Below, piece by piece: positions 33,140-42,164 of a stretch of 43,451 nucleotides of DNA. A program made the translations under genes and the position numbers. The stretch's first letter is position 1. Each line of letters starts with the position of its first letter. The notes under the pieces are model-generated. The model did no database searches, was not told the origin of the DNA, and saw only the letters and a list, made by a program, of their open reading frames with translations. Source of the DNA: an uncultured Lachnospiraceae bacterium (GTDB taxonomy: Bacteria > Bacillota > Clostridia > Lachnospirales > Lachnospiraceae); the NCBI GenBank assembly GCA_910584325.1, contig CAJTZH010000012.1, forward strand, positions 1 to 43,451, read 5' to 3'.

Positions 33140-34570
33140 ATGTACGATAGATACCAGACGCCTCTGGCGGAGCGTTATGCCAGCAGGGAAATGCAGTATA
33201 TTTTTTCACCGGACAAGAAGTTTCGGACATGGAGAAAATTATGGATTGCGCTTGCCGAGACGGAGAAAGAACTGGGACTTGATATTACGCAGGAGCAGAT
33301 TGACGAGCTGAAAGCGCATGCGGAAGATATCAATTATGATGTGGCAAAAGAGCGGGAAAAACTTGTCCGGCATGACGTGATGTCGCATGTATACGCATAC
33401 GGCGTTCAGTGTCCGAAAGCAAAAGGAATTATTCATCTTGGAGCGACTTCATGCTATGTAGGCGACAATACGGATATTATTATTATGACGGAAGGCTTAA
33501 GACTTGTCCGCAAGAAGTTAATCAACGTCATGAACGAACTGGCGAAGTTTGCCGATACTTATAAGGCGCTGCCAACGCTGGCATTTACGCATTTTCAGCC
33601 GGCACAACCGACAACCGTCGGCAAAAGGGCGACATTGTGGCTTAACGAACTGGTGCTGGATTTGGAGGATTTGGACCATGTGCTTTCTAATATGAAGCTG
33701 CTTGGTTCAAAAGGCACGACAGGCACACAGGCAAGTTTTCTGGAGTTATTTGACGGCGACCATGATAAAATTCGCAAGATTGACAAGCTGATTGCGCAGA
33801 AAATGGGATTTACGGACTGTTTTGCTGTTTCCGGTCAGACTTATTCGAGAAAAGTGGATACAAGAGTGCTCAATGTGCTTGCAGGGATTGCGGCAAGCGC
33901 GCATAAGTTTTCTAACGATATCCGTTTATTACAGCATTTAAAGGAAATTGAAGAGCCGTTTGAGAAGGATCAGATTGGTTCGTCAGCAATGGCGTATAAG
34001 AGGAATCCGATGCGTTGTGAGAGAATGGCGTCTTTAGCGGATTACGTGATGGCAGACGCGCTGAATCCGGCGATTGTTTCCTCAACGCAGTGGTTTGAGA
34101 GAACACTTGATGATTCGGCAAATAAGAGATTATCCGTACCGGAAGCATTTCTTGCGGTAGACGGTATTCTGGATTTGTATTTAAATGTCGTTGACGGACT
34201 GGTTGTATATGATAAGGTGATTACAAAGAGACTGATGTCGGAGCTTCCGTTTATGGCAACGGAAAATATTATGATGGACGCGGTAAAAGCCGGCGGTGAC
34301 AGACAGGAACTTCATGAGAAGATTCGTCAGCTTTCCATGGAAGCAGGAAGGAATGTAAAGGAAAAGGGTCTTGAGAATAATCTTCTGGATTTGATTGCGG
34401 CAGACCCGTCGTTTAATCTGACGAGAGAAGAGCTGGAAAAAACCATGGAGCCTGCAAAGTATGTGGGACGCTCTAAAGAACAGGTTGAGGAGTTTCTTGC
34501 GGAGGTTGTCAATCCGATTCTGGAAGAAGCGAAGGACGACCTTGGGATGACGGCTTCGATTACTGTGTAA
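33140..34570 (+). CDS. purB: Adenylosuccinate lyase
   Basis: Cleaves SAICAR and adenylosuccinate, releasing fumarate. 476 residues of the fumarase/aspartase fold: HDVMSHVYAYG, LGATSCYVGDNTD, the signature GSSAMAYKRNPMRCERM with the mobile loop Ser, and THFQPAQPTTVGKR with the catalytic His. It is third in the purC-purF-purB operon, 39 bases after purF, and is followed by a strong terminator. Confidence 0.96.
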   Translation: MYDRYQTPLAERYASREMQYIFSPDKKFRTWRKLWIALAETEKELGLDITQEQIDELKAHAEDINYDVAKEREKLVRHDVMSHVYAYGVQCPKAKGIIHLGATSCYVGDNTDIIIMTEGLRLVRKKLINVMNELAKFADTYKALPTLAFTHFQPAQPTTVGKRATLWLNELVLDLEDLDHVLSNMKLLGSKGTTGTQASFLELFDGDHDKIRKIDKLIAQKMGFTDCFAVSGQTYSRKVDTRVLNVLAGIAASAHKFSNDIRLLQHLKEIEEPFEKDQIGSSAMAYKRNPMRCERMASLADYVMADALNPAIVSSTQWFERTLDDSANKRLSVPEAFLAVDGILDLYLNVVDGLVVYDKVITKRLMSELPFMATENIMMDAVKAGGDRQELHEKIRQLSMEAGRNVKEKGLENNLLDLIAADPSFNLTREELEKTMEPAKYVGRSKEQVEEFLAEVVNPILEEAKDDLGMTASITV

Positions 34571-34584
34571 TATGTTTATAAAGG

Positions 34585-34624
34585 AACCCCTGCAACAGTA
34601 TTCATTGTATGCAGGGGTTTTATA
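34585..34624. terminator. Terminator after purB
   Basis: AACCCCTGCA (34585-34594) pairs with TGCAGGGGTT (34610-34619), then TTTAT. It separates the operon from the convergent kinase gene. Confidence 0.88.
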
Positions 34625-34633
34625 TGCGTAATT

Positions 34634-36067
34634 TTATTGTATTATTTTGATTCCGTAAGCATTAAAGATGTATAAATCATCAAAACAAAAGGAAATTTTT
34701 TTTGTATACATGGAAATGGTGGTGATTTCCTCAATATAGAAGCTTGCTTTGTATTTTTTGGCAATTTCGAAAGTTGTTATTAAACCGATGCCGCTTCCAC
34801 CGGTATCGGCATGTGTGGTAATACGGATTTTGCCAATCAATTGAATTGTATCAGATTGAAATGGAGTACCGCTATCAAATATGGTTAGGCAATAATGTCC
34901 GTTTTCGATACCGATTACCAGAAGAATATTTTTTGCGGGCTGGTTTTGGCAGGCAATCATTGCGTTTTCCAGTAAATCGGCGGTTAAGGTGCATAGGTCA
35001 GTCTCATCAATGATATGCTGGGTCAGATAGAGAATATCGGCGTTCAGTGAGACTTTAAAATTTATTTTATTGAGATAACATTTTTGGCTCATATAATGGA
35101 TGAGTGCATCAAGGCGGGTTAAACCACTGGAAACAGAATAGATCGAATCCTTTTCATAGGACAGAAGAATACCTTTTCGTTCTTCTGTGAGCAATTGCAG
35201 TTCTTTTAATAAGGAATCTGCCTTGTTTTTTAGATTGATTTCAGAGTCGGATATCTGACTGGCAGAAAGCAGTTCTCGCACTGCCAGTTCCATGGCAGGT
35301 ATCAGTTTATTATCTTTATGAATAATTTTTGATAACGACTCATTATCGTTTTTGAGCGTTTGAATTTCTTTTTGGAGGCTTTGGTTTGCGTATATAAGAG
35401 CCTCGTTTTCTTGTTTCTGCAGCATTTTTATATAGTTTTGTGTAATGCTTCTTTTCCACCAGAAAAATAGGAGAACTCCGAAAATTACAATCGTAAATAT
35501 TAGAATAGCGAACAGCGGGTCGTTTTCTTGATAAAGACCAGTGAGCGAGGAAGCCATTACAATAAGCAGGCTGATAAATACGCCAATATCACTGGCGCCC
35601 TGCTGCAGTAGAAAGGGCATTCCCTTTTTTAAACGTTGAAAATGAAAGAGCAGGGCTGATAGTATGAGTTGTATACTGCATATAAGGAATGTGGAGAATA
35701 TATATAAATAAAATTTGTTATTTATTAAATTGAATAGTAAATAGAGAAGAGGGAATGCGAAAAGACCGGAAATATAAAATAAAAAACAACTGATTCCAAA
35801 TGAAATGATAGATGAAAACAGGGCGGTGTTCAGGGTGACGCGATGTAGAAATAGCGCAGCCATAAAGAATAATGCCGTCAAAACAAACAGACTGATGGAC
35901 GGAAGACATAACCGTATATATAAGAACGGGAATGGCACGAAAACAGAAAACAAAACGCTGATCAAGACTGTTTTTTTAGATACAGTCAAATTAAGGAGTT
36001 TTGAAAATAAATAAAAACTACATAATAGCATAAATGAGTACTTTATATATATGTGTGCATAACGCAT
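34634..36067 (-). CDS. GHKL sensor histidine kinase (AgrC-like group)
   Basis: 477 residues. The N-terminal half has about six membrane segments; a coiled-coil follows (LQKQENEALIYANQSLQKEI). Then come the phospho-acceptor region IIHKDNKLIPAME, and a GHKL ATPase with N-box DLLENAMIACQ and G-box TGGSGIGLITTFEIAKKY. This is the group that senses peptides or other membrane signals (AgrC/BlpH/citrate-type). The response regulator is just upstream on the same strand (75-base gap), so both are co-transcribed. The signal is unknown. Confidence 0.88.
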   Translation of the reverse strand: MRYAHIYIKYSFMLLCSFYLFSKLLNLTVSKKTVLISVLFSVFVPFPFLYIRLCLPSISLFVLTALFFMAALFLHRVTLNTALFSSIISFGISCFLFYISGLFAFPLLYLLFNLINNKFYLYIFSTFLICSIQLILSALLFHFQRLKKGMPFLLQQGASDIGVFISLLIVMASSLTGLYQENDPLFAILIFTIVIFGVLLFFWWKRSITQNYIKMLQKQENEALIYANQSLQKEIQTLKNDNESLSKIIHKDNKLIPAMELAVRELLSASQISDSEINLKNKADSLLKELQLLTEERKGILLSYEKDSIYSVSSGLTRLDALIHYMSQKCYLNKINFKVSLNADILYLTQHIIDETDLCTLTADLLENAMIACQNQPAKNILLVIGIENGHYCLTIFDSGTPFQSDTIQLIGKIRITTHADTGGSGIGLITTFEIAKKYKASFYIEEITTISMYTKKISFCFDDLYIFNAYGIKIIQ

Positions 36068-36141
36068 TGTACATTCTCCCTCTCATCATTAAAATATACA
36101 AAAACTGCCTCTCAAGATTAATTGATCCAATTATCTCTCTA

Positions 36142-36924
36142 TTAATATTCGCTGTTTAGTTTGGTTGCATAATAATAAACAAATTCAGTAGTAGTGGGTA
36201 CTCCTTTCTCGGAATGGATCCGTGCGGTATAGTGATAAATAAGTTCGTCAATGTCCGTTTGTTTCCATGCTCTGTTTATGGCATTCTGCATAGCGCGTTC
36301 CACACTGCTTTCTGTTTTCTTGTATTTTTTACCGATAAGAGTGGAAAGGTTCTGTGTTGGATTTTCCATTACTATCTGTATTGCGTCAATCAGGTATTGA
36401 TATCCAACTGCCTTGGGACTGATACCGATATAGTTTAGTTCAGTTATAATGCGCTGCTCAATCCGCTTGTGCTTCTGATGGGGGTTTTCTGTTGTCAATG
36501 AGGTAAATGAAGAAATTTTTTTCTTGCTTTGAATAACGGATTTCATCATAATCAAAAAGTTGAGAACGTTCTCTTCGGAATAATCTTCCTGATGTTTCGA
36601 CATGATGTAGTCGGCACCTAACTGTCGTGCATACTCGTATGTAGTATTGCTTGAATTATTCGTGGTAATTAAAATATATGGACAAGCACTTAAAGGCATA
36701 TCTTTTAACCCGCGTAAAACGTCGAGACCGCTGCCGCTGCCCTTGTGCAATTCAAGGTCTAGTATCACTGCGTCAGGAACATAATCACGAATATCCATAA
36801 GCGCTTTTGCTGAACTGTTTGTAATACTTACGATAGATATATCATCTGATTTTTCAGAATATTTTATAAATGCATTACAGGCATCTGCATCATCTTCAAC
36901 CAGTAATATTGTAAAACTGTTCAT
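36142..36924 (-). CDS. Response regulator with Spo0A-like C-terminal domain
   Basis: 260 residues: a receiver domain (LLVEDDADACNAF, Asp in AVILDLELHKGSGSG, Lys in MSKHQED) joined to a C-terminal domain that follows the Spo0A DNA-binding pattern (YIGISPKAVGYQYLIDAIQIV, IGKKYKKTESSVERAMQNAIN, RAWKQ). It is not the sporulation master gene itself: its neighbours differ and the receiver lacks Spo0A-typical stretches. It is paired with the GHKL kinase and is divergent from the carrier-protein/ligase genes. A 0A-box-like site (36976-36984) lies in the shared intergenic region. Confidence 0.87.
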   Translation of the reverse strand: MNSFTILLVEDDADACNAFIKYSEKSDDISIVSITNSSAKALMDIRDYVPDAVILDLELHKGSGSGLDVLRGLKDMPLSACPYILITTNNSSNTTYEYARQLGADYIMSKHQEDYSEENVLNFLIMMKSVIQSKKKISSFTSLTTENPHQKHKRIEQRIITELNYIGISPKAVGYQYLIDAIQIVMENPTQNLSTLIGKKYKKTESSVERAMQNAINRAWKQTDIDELIYHYTARIHSEKGVPTTTEFVYYYATKLNSEY

Positions 36925-36975
36925 TTGTCCCTCGATTCATATTTTTAAAAATTATGTATACATGATACCATAAAA

Positions 36976-36984
36976 TGCGACAAA
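36976..36984 (-). promoter_or_regulatory. 0A-box-like site in the divergent region
   Basis: On the minus strand TTTGTCGCA, close to the Spo0A box core TGTCGAA (six of seven bases). It sits between the Spo0A-like regulator and the carrier-protein gene, so it is a candidate target of the regulator. Confidence 0.35.
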
Positions 36985-37100
36985 AAACAACATAAAGTAA
37001 CACAAAGAAATGTATGGGAAAAATGGATATCATAAATTTGAAGCTGTAATATTAAAAGATAAATGATTTAGAGAATTATATATATCAAGGAGAAAAAGTT

Positions 37101-37355
37101 ATGAATAAGGAAAATTTATTTAAAGAATTAAAGGAACTTGTAACGGAACTGTCAAAGTCAACGCAGGAAATTACAGAAGGTACTAATATGACTTATGATC
37201 TTGGGTTTGATTCTATCTTATTGATTGAGCTTTTTACTGCAATTGAGGAAAGATATCATGTAGAGTTTGATTTTGAAGGTATAGATTTTGAAAAAATTGT
37301 TATATATGAGAATTTTGTTAATTATGTTGCAAGCGTAATAGAAGTAAGTAAATAA
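37101..37355 (+). CDS. Acyl carrier protein
   Basis: 84 residues, acidic, helical. The phosphopantetheine serine is in LGFDSILLIELFTAIE (about residue 39), in the usual place. AAGGAG precedes the ATG at good spacing. An adenylate-forming ligase follows 52 bases downstream and probably loads this carrier. It is not next to the fatty-acid synthesis genes, so it is likely dedicated to this cluster rather than the housekeeping ACP. Confidence 0.9.
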   Translation: MNKENLFKELKELVTELSKSTQEITEGTNMTYDLGFDSILLIELFTAIEERYHVEFDFEGIDFEKIVIYENFVNYVASVIEVSK

Positions 37356-37407
37356 TTTTTAATTTTGTCAATATCTTTAAAATGTTTTTTGTGAAAGGGG
37401 AATTGAT

Positions 37408-38958
37408 ATGTCGTTTTATGATATATTGTTTAATAATAATGTAAAGGTTAATGCCGGTAAGTCTGCACTAGAATGTGATAATACTGTTTACACATACGAA
37501 GAACTTGATAGAGTGATCACGAGACTGGCGGAACGGTTACAAAAAATTGGCGTTGGACGAATGGATAAAGTAATGCTTATGCATAACAATCCTTGCCAAT
37601 ATACTTTGATAATGCTTGCTATCATCAAGATAGGCGCGATTCCTATGCCGGTTTATTCAAAAATGGGACAATCAAAGCTTGAATCGATGATTCAGTTTTA
37701 TGAAGTAAATTATCTGATAAAGGCAGCAGATAATATTTTTATTAAGCTTGAGGAATGTGATACATTACAATGCGGTGAAGGTATAGACACATATGAAATA
37801 GAGCGGGGCTGGACATATATTCCGGAAACTCAGGACGCGGCGGCGAATATAGATGACGTGGATAAAATAAAGGATGGACTTATTGTGTACAGGATGTTTA
37901 GAGATCAGGATTCATCGCTTGAACTGGTTAAGTTAATATTATTTACATCAGGAACAACCAGTACTCCTAAGGCTATTATGCTGAGCCAGGAGAATATCTA
38001 TGCGAACATAACATCTATATGTGATTATCTTAAGCTTGAAAAGGAAGATAATATTTTATTAATTAAGGACTTAAGCCATTCTTCGAGCATAACAAGCGAA
38101 CTTTTTGTAGGATTATTTACCGGCTGTAAGATTGTTATGACAACACAGCTTCCGATTACGAAGATGATACTTAAGATTCTTGAAAAACAGAATATTAGTG
38201 TATTCTTTGCAGTTCCGACGCTGCTTAAGGGAATTATGTCGTATACGAAATTGCCAGAGTATGATTTGTCAAAGTTAAGGATTATTAATTTTTATGGCGC
38301 GTCCATGTATTATATGGATATTCTTCGTTTGGTTGAATTGTTTCCGACTGTCGATATTTTTTATTCATATGGTCAGACAGAGGCCTCGCCAAGAGTTACA
38401 TATATAGAGCGTGAAAATTTATTAAAGAAACCTGCTTCTTGTGGAAGGGAAATTAAAAATGTCAAAGTTTATATTGAGGATACGGAAGGGAATCTATTAG
38501 AACCAAACGTTCAGGGTGAGGTAATTGTTACCGGGGCGAATGTAATGTTAGGATATTATAAAAATCCGGAAAAAACTGCCGATACAGTCATTAACGGCAA
38601 ACTGCATACGAGAGATTTAGGTTATATGGATGAGGATGGATTCTTGTATATAACAGGCAGAATGGATAATATGATAATCAGCGGTGGAAAGAATATATAT
38701 CCGGAGGAGATCGAAGGTGTACTTACATCATATGAAGGTGTGATTGAAGCATTATGCACGGCGAGAAAAAAGGGTAATGAGACGAGTGACTTAATCGCTT
38801 ATATAGTGCTAAATGAGGGCTATGTGTTGGATTATGAGGGGCTGCTTGAATATTGTAAGAGTTATCTGGAGTTATATAAGATTCCTAAAGAGATAATCGT
38901 TGTTGAGGAATTAGAAAAAACACCAAGTGGGAAGATAAAGAGAACTGTTACAAATTAA
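37408..38958 (+). CDS. Acyl/aminoacyl-adenylate ligase (AMP-binding)
   Basis: 516 residues of the ANL superfamily. P-loop LFTSGTTSTPKAIMLS, A5 motif YSYGQTEASPR, A7/A8 hinge region TRDLGYMDEDGFLYITGRMDNMI, then SGGKNIYPEEIEGVL, and the C-terminal catalytic Lys in TPSGKIKRT. It activates a carboxylic acid as AMP ester and could transfer it to the carrier protein next door (inferred from pairing). GTGAAAGGGG precedes the ATG. The substrate, fatty or aromatic acid or amino acid, is not clear. No condensing enzyme, thioesterase or acyltransferase lies nearby. Confidence 0.92.
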   Translation: MSFYDILFNNNVKVNAGKSALECDNTVYTYEELDRVITRLAERLQKIGVGRMDKVMLMHNNPCQYTLIMLAIIKIGAIPMPVYSKMGQSKLESMIQFYEVNYLIKAADNIFIKLEECDTLQCGEGIDTYEIERGWTYIPETQDAAANIDDVDKIKDGLIVYRMFRDQDSSLELVKLILFTSGTTSTPKAIMLSQENIYANITSICDYLKLEKEDNILLIKDLSHSSSITSELFVGLFTGCKIVMTTQLPITKMILKILEKQNISVFFAVPTLLKGIMSYTKLPEYDLSKLRIINFYGASMYYMDILRLVELFPTVDIFYSYGQTEASPRVTYIERENLLKKPASCGREIKNVKVYIEDTEGNLLEPNVQGEVIVTGANVMLGYYKNPEKTADTVINGKLHTRDLGYMDEDGFLYITGRMDNMIISGGKNIYPEEIEGVLTSYEGVIEALCTARKKGNETSDLIAYIVLNEGYVLDYEGLLEYCKSYLELYKIPKEIIVVEELEKTPSGKIKRTVTN

Positions 38959-39036
38959 AACATAAAATTTGTATGATGAGATGTGTCAATGCTACATTAT
39001 AGATAATGGAGAAATTCTACATATCTGGCATGTTTA

Positions 39037-39300
39037 ATGCTGACGACTACTGATGAATCTGAATGGAAATCACTTGCCGGAAATAAAATTAATGGTCAAT
39101 TATATTTTTATGCATATACATCTGCCAAAAATTCCGGGAATGTTTTTTCTGGAACAACAAGTAATTCATTGTATAAAGGATCACAGAAAATAAAGAATGT
39201 ATATGTGCTTGGGTATGGGAATGTAAGTTCATTCGATTCTTTATTTAGCAACTATAATCCGCCTCAATATTCGAGGAATATATATTATGATTTCAATTAA
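39037..39300 (+). CDS. Small orphan ORF, possibly a remnant of a larger secreted protein
   Basis: 87 residues, no signal peptide or membrane segment. The composition (many Ser, Asn, Tyr, Gly) is like a surface protein's C-terminus. An 18-residue frame (38981-39037) ends in a stop that overlaps this ATG (TAATG), so it may be translated by coupling, or both may be pieces of one broken gene. No clear ribosome site of its own. It overlaps the next gene by 14 bases. No family recognised. Confidence 0.4.
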   Translation: MLTTTDESEWKSLAGNKINGQLYFYAYTSAKNSGNVFSGTTSNSLYKGSQKIKNVYVLGYGNVSSFDSLFSNYNPPQYSRNIYYDFN

Positions 39301-40231
39301 AGTATATATAAAAAAGTTTATCTGGATACTGCCGATTATTGTGGCAGTCCCTCTTCTGATTTGGAAGGTAAATGACAGGGCAGAATATAATTATAAAATC
39401 GAATCGTTTGTACTGATAAACGATATACCGTATATGGTTTCTGAAGGAACCGCTTATTATTGGGATGATGATAATAGAGTATGGGTTGCCTGTAGAGAAG
39501 GCGTGAAAAAATTATTTCGGGGAGAGGATTTTTGTATCTTAAATGAGGATGGAAGTTTAGAGGTAGGTAATGTGGAGAATCTGGATATAGATGAGGAGTT
39601 TTCGTCTCTTTCAGGACTGTATGGTGTCGCTTGTGCAAATAAATTATTAGATATCAGTCGGAATACTCCCATAAGAACCTTGAATAGAGAACCAGTAAGT
39701 GCAAGTTGCTGGGCGCTTTGTGAGGACGGCAGTATGCTGATAAACTCTGGTGGAGAATATATTCCTTTCGAGATACCAAATGAAACCATAAAGGAAATTT
39801 CCGGAAATTTCGTATTGACGGAAGAAGGAAACATGTACGAGATAATAGAAGACAGTTGGAAGTCCGGGGAATACTCCTATAAACAAGTATCAGAGGACAA
39901 ATTGATAGCGATTGATGCCTGTGGATCCGGTACATTGTGTGTGGGGATTCGTGAAGATCATACTGCGGTTATGTGGTGTCTTCCGGAATGGGAACCGCTT
40001 GACCTTACGGAGTGGAAGAATGTAAAAGAGGTTGCCGCGGGTTTTAATTACTGCGTGGGAGTAACAACGAACGGAAAAGTTCTTTATGCGGATTACGTTG
40101 AGGAGCGGGAGGCAGACGTATCGACGCGTCTGCGGGGAATAAAGGCAGAACATATTACCTGCTGCTTTGAAACAATTGCCATAATAAAGAATGACTTAAC
40201 GGTAGAAAAAATATGGCTGACGCAGGATTAA
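39287..40231 (+). CDS. Membrane-anchored RCC1-like beta-propeller protein
   Basis: 314 residues with one N-terminal membrane anchor (FIWILPIIVAVPLLIWKV), then an extracytoplasmic domain. The domain shows repeated hydrophobic/Gly motifs spaced about 50 residues apart (FCILNEDGSLEVGN, CWALCEDGSMLINSG, NFVLTEEGNMYEI, LCVGIREDHTAVMW, CVGVTTNGKVLYAD). They resemble RCC1 propeller blades (Val-x-x-x-x-Asp-Gly-x-Val/Leu-x-x-x-Gly). The role is unknown; a binding or display protein is likely. A GAGGAAT site lies upstream of the ATG. Confidence 0.68.
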   Translation: MISIKVYIKKFIWILPIIVAVPLLIWKVNDRAEYNYKIESFVLINDIPYMVSEGTAYYWDDDNRVWVACREGVKKLFRGEDFCILNEDGSLEVGNVENLDIDEEFSSLSGLYGVACANKLLDISRNTPIRTLNREPVSASCWALCEDGSMLINSGGEYIPFEIPNETIKEISGNFVLTEEGNMYEIIEDSWKSGEYSYKQVSEDKLIAIDACGSGTLCVGIREDHTAVMWCLPEWEPLDLTEWKNVKEVAAGFNYCVGVTTNGKVLYADYVEEREADVSTRLRGIKAEHITCCFETIAIIKNDLTVEKIWLTQD

Positions 40232-40350
40232 ACCTGCTTGCAGAACTTGCAGTATTATCTTATAATAAAACTGGGTGTTATAGGACATTAGTATGACAGA
40301 CGGTTGTACAACCAAAGACTGGTAATCAATTAAAGAATGTAACAGATTAC

Positions 40351-40385
40351 AAGCTATCCCCTATTGCAGTAGAGGATAGCTTTTT
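40351..40385 (+). terminator. Rho-independent terminator
   Basis: AAGCTATCC (40351-40359) pairs with GGATAGCTT (40374-40382), followed by T residues. About 120 bases after the RCC1-like gene. Confidence 0.8.
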
Positions 40386-40421
40386 GTTACTTGCGGATGG
40401 CGGAACATAGGAATGAATACG

Positions 40422-40703
40422 ATGTTATATATAATCATTATTAATATTATCACATTTGTGTTATTTGGAATTGATAAACAAAAGGCTGTAAAAAAGGAAT
40501 GGAGAATTTCGGAGAACACATTAATCGGACTTGCGCTCATTGGTGGGAGTGTGGGCGCACTATTGGGAATGAGATGTTTTCATCATAAGACAAGAAAGAA
40601 GAAGTTTTCGGTGGGGATTCCTCTGATTTTTCTTTTGCAAATCGGAATGGTACTATATATTTGTTTGATAGGAAATAGCTTCTCAATTTCTCTATCTTTT
40701 TAG
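40422..40703 (+). CDS. DUF1294 membrane protein
   Basis: 93 residues with about three membrane segments. The family motif is clear: VLFGIDKQKAVKKEWRIS, LIGLALIGGSVGALLGM, and FHHKTRKKKFSVGIPLI. Function unknown. The start at 40422 has AGGA nine bases upstream; the ATG at 40413 touches it. It runs straight into the HD-MBL gene (13-base gap). Confidence 0.88.
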   Translation: MLYIIIINIITFVLFGIDKQKAVKKEWRISENTLIGLALIGGSVGALLGMRCFHHKTRKKKFSVGIPLIFLLQIGMVLYICLIGNSFSISLSF

Positions 40704-40716
40704 GAAGGTGAATGTG

Positions 40717-41943
40717 ATGGAAATTAAGGAATTTATGGAAATTGTTCATTTCGCGGAAACGCTCAAGAATCAGACAAGACATGCATGGACGTCTGCCGGG
40801 AGACATGAGAGCGTGGCGGAGCATAGCTGGAGACTATGCCTGATGGCATATTTTCTCAGGGATAAGTTTCCCGAAGCAGATATGGACAAGGTCATCAGGA
40901 TGTGTATTTTTCATGATATCGGCGAGGCGTTTACTGGAGATATTCCTGCGTTTGAAAAGACCAAGACAGACAGCGATGCGGAGGATGAAGTCATTGACCG
41001 GTGGATTGCGCAGCTTCCGAATCCATATGATGTGGAACTTGTGGAATTGTTTGAAGAAATGCGCAGGCGTGAGACACTTGAGGCTAAGATTTATAAGGCG
41101 ATTGACAAGATGGAGGCGGTAATTCAGCATAACGAATCGGACATCAGAACGTGGCTTCCATTGGAATATGATTTGCAGCTTGCTTATGGAGAGAAGGAAG
41201 TAATGTTTTCTAAAGTCTTTCAGAACTTAAAAGAGGCGGCAAATGAGGAGACACGAGAAAAGATTGTAAAAGCAGAAACAATGGGATATGTGAGAGAAAC
41301 TCCAAAAGACCTTTTGTCTGCTGATGAAGGAAATATGGGAATTATTCGTCTTGTCTTGGGAGCATGTTTTACAAATTGTTATCTGGTATACAGCAGGAAA
41401 ACGAAGGAATGCATGATAATTGACCCGGCGGATGGCGCGGATGAAATTATAAAAAATATTGAATTAAACCATTTAAAACCAGCGTATATCGTAATTACCC
41501 ACGGACATACAGACCATATTCTGGCGGTTGAGGAATTAAGGAGGCGTTATCATATTCCAATTTTTATTAGTAAAGCGGATGCATGGAGACTTGGGGATGA
41601 AGCGTTAATTAATGAACGTCCATATGTAAATATACCATATAAAGCCGTAAAGCCGTCCGTTTTGCTTCAGGAAAATGATGAGATATGGCTGGATGATATC
41701 TGTTTTAAGGTTATGGTTGTTCCGGGTCATACGGAAGGTTCTATTCTGCTGATTACCGATCATGCAATGTTTACGGGCGATACCATGCTGAAGGGCGGTC
41801 ATGGAAAAACTACTCTTTTGGGTGGAAATGAGGAAAATATGAAAATGTCGCTTGAGAGAATAAAGAAATTGGACGGTGATTATATTATCTATCCGGGGCA
41901 TAAGGAAATTACGACGCTGGAGGAAGAGAGAAAACATGAGTGA
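40717..41943 (+). CDS. Fusion of HD-type 5'-nucleotidase domain and metallo-beta-lactamase domain
   Basis: 408 residues holding two metal hydrolases. Residues 1-190 are an HD domain of the YfbR/HDDC2 type (deoxynucleoside 5'-monophosphatase): RHAWTSAGRHESVAEHSWRL, FHDIGEAFTGDIPAFEKT, and IDKMEAVIQH give the His, His-Asp and final Asp ligands. Residues 205-408 are an MBL-fold hydrolase like glyoxalase II: THGHTDHILAVEEL, VPGHTEGSI, MFTGDTM and IYPGHKEITTLEEE are the zinc ligands. Both catalytic sets look complete. The ATG at 40717 follows AGGAAGG. The next gene starts eight bases inside the 3' end. Confidence 0.9.
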   Translation: MEIKEFMEIVHFAETLKNQTRHAWTSAGRHESVAEHSWRLCLMAYFLRDKFPEADMDKVIRMCIFHDIGEAFTGDIPAFEKTKTDSDAEDEVIDRWIAQLPNPYDVELVELFEEMRRRETLEAKIYKAIDKMEAVIQHNESDIRTWLPLEYDLQLAYGEKEVMFSKVFQNLKEAANEETREKIVKAETMGYVRETPKDLLSADEGNMGIIRLVLGACFTNCYLVYSRKTKECMIIDPADGADEIIKNIELNHLKPAYIVITHGHTDHILAVEELRRRYHIPIFISKADAWRLGDEALINERPYVNIPYKAVKPSVLLQENDEIWLDDICFKVMVVPGHTEGSILLITDHAMFTGDTMLKGGHGKTTLLGGNEENMKMSLERIKKLDGDYIIYPGHKEITTLEEERKHE

Positions 41944-42118
41944 CTTATTTGGAATACAGGAGTATACGGTGGAACGCATTGATGGAGATTACGCATATCT
42001 GAGAAATAATAGGGATGACGGTGCAGAATTAAAATGTGTGGCAAGAGCGCTTCTGCCGGAAGAAATCAATGAGGGGTCACGCCTGCGCTATGAAATGATG
42101 TCGTATGAGTTAGTTTAA
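41936..42118 (+). CDS. Small SH3-like protein (DUF3006-like)
   Basis: 60 residues. The short beta-rich plan (YTVERIDGDYAYLRN, CVARALLPEEINEGSRLRYEM) resembles the DUF3006 small proteins, but I hold this loosely. The ATG at 41936 lies inside the end of the fusion gene with GGAGGAAGAG upstream, so it is translationally coupled. Confidence 0.65.
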   Translation: MSDLFGIQEYTVERIDGDYAYLRNNRDDGAELKCVARALLPEEINEGSRLRYEMMSYELV

Positions 42119-42134
42119 ATGGATAAGTAAATGA

Positions 42135-42160
42135 ACGGGGTTTCCGCAAAGAAACCCCGT
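42135..42160. terminator. Hairpin between convergent genes
   Basis: ACGGGGTTTC (42135-42144) pairs perfectly with GAAACCCCGT (42151-42160) around CGCAAA. The T tracts are poor on both sides, so it is a weak or bidirectional terminator. Confidence 0.6.
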
Positions 42161-42164
42161 CCTG

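Noticed and set aside
36142..36924. This gene as spo0A itself
   Set aside because: The C-terminal domain is Spo0A-like, but it is paired with a GHKL kinase and lacks the usual spoIVB neighbour; a paralogous regulator is more likely.
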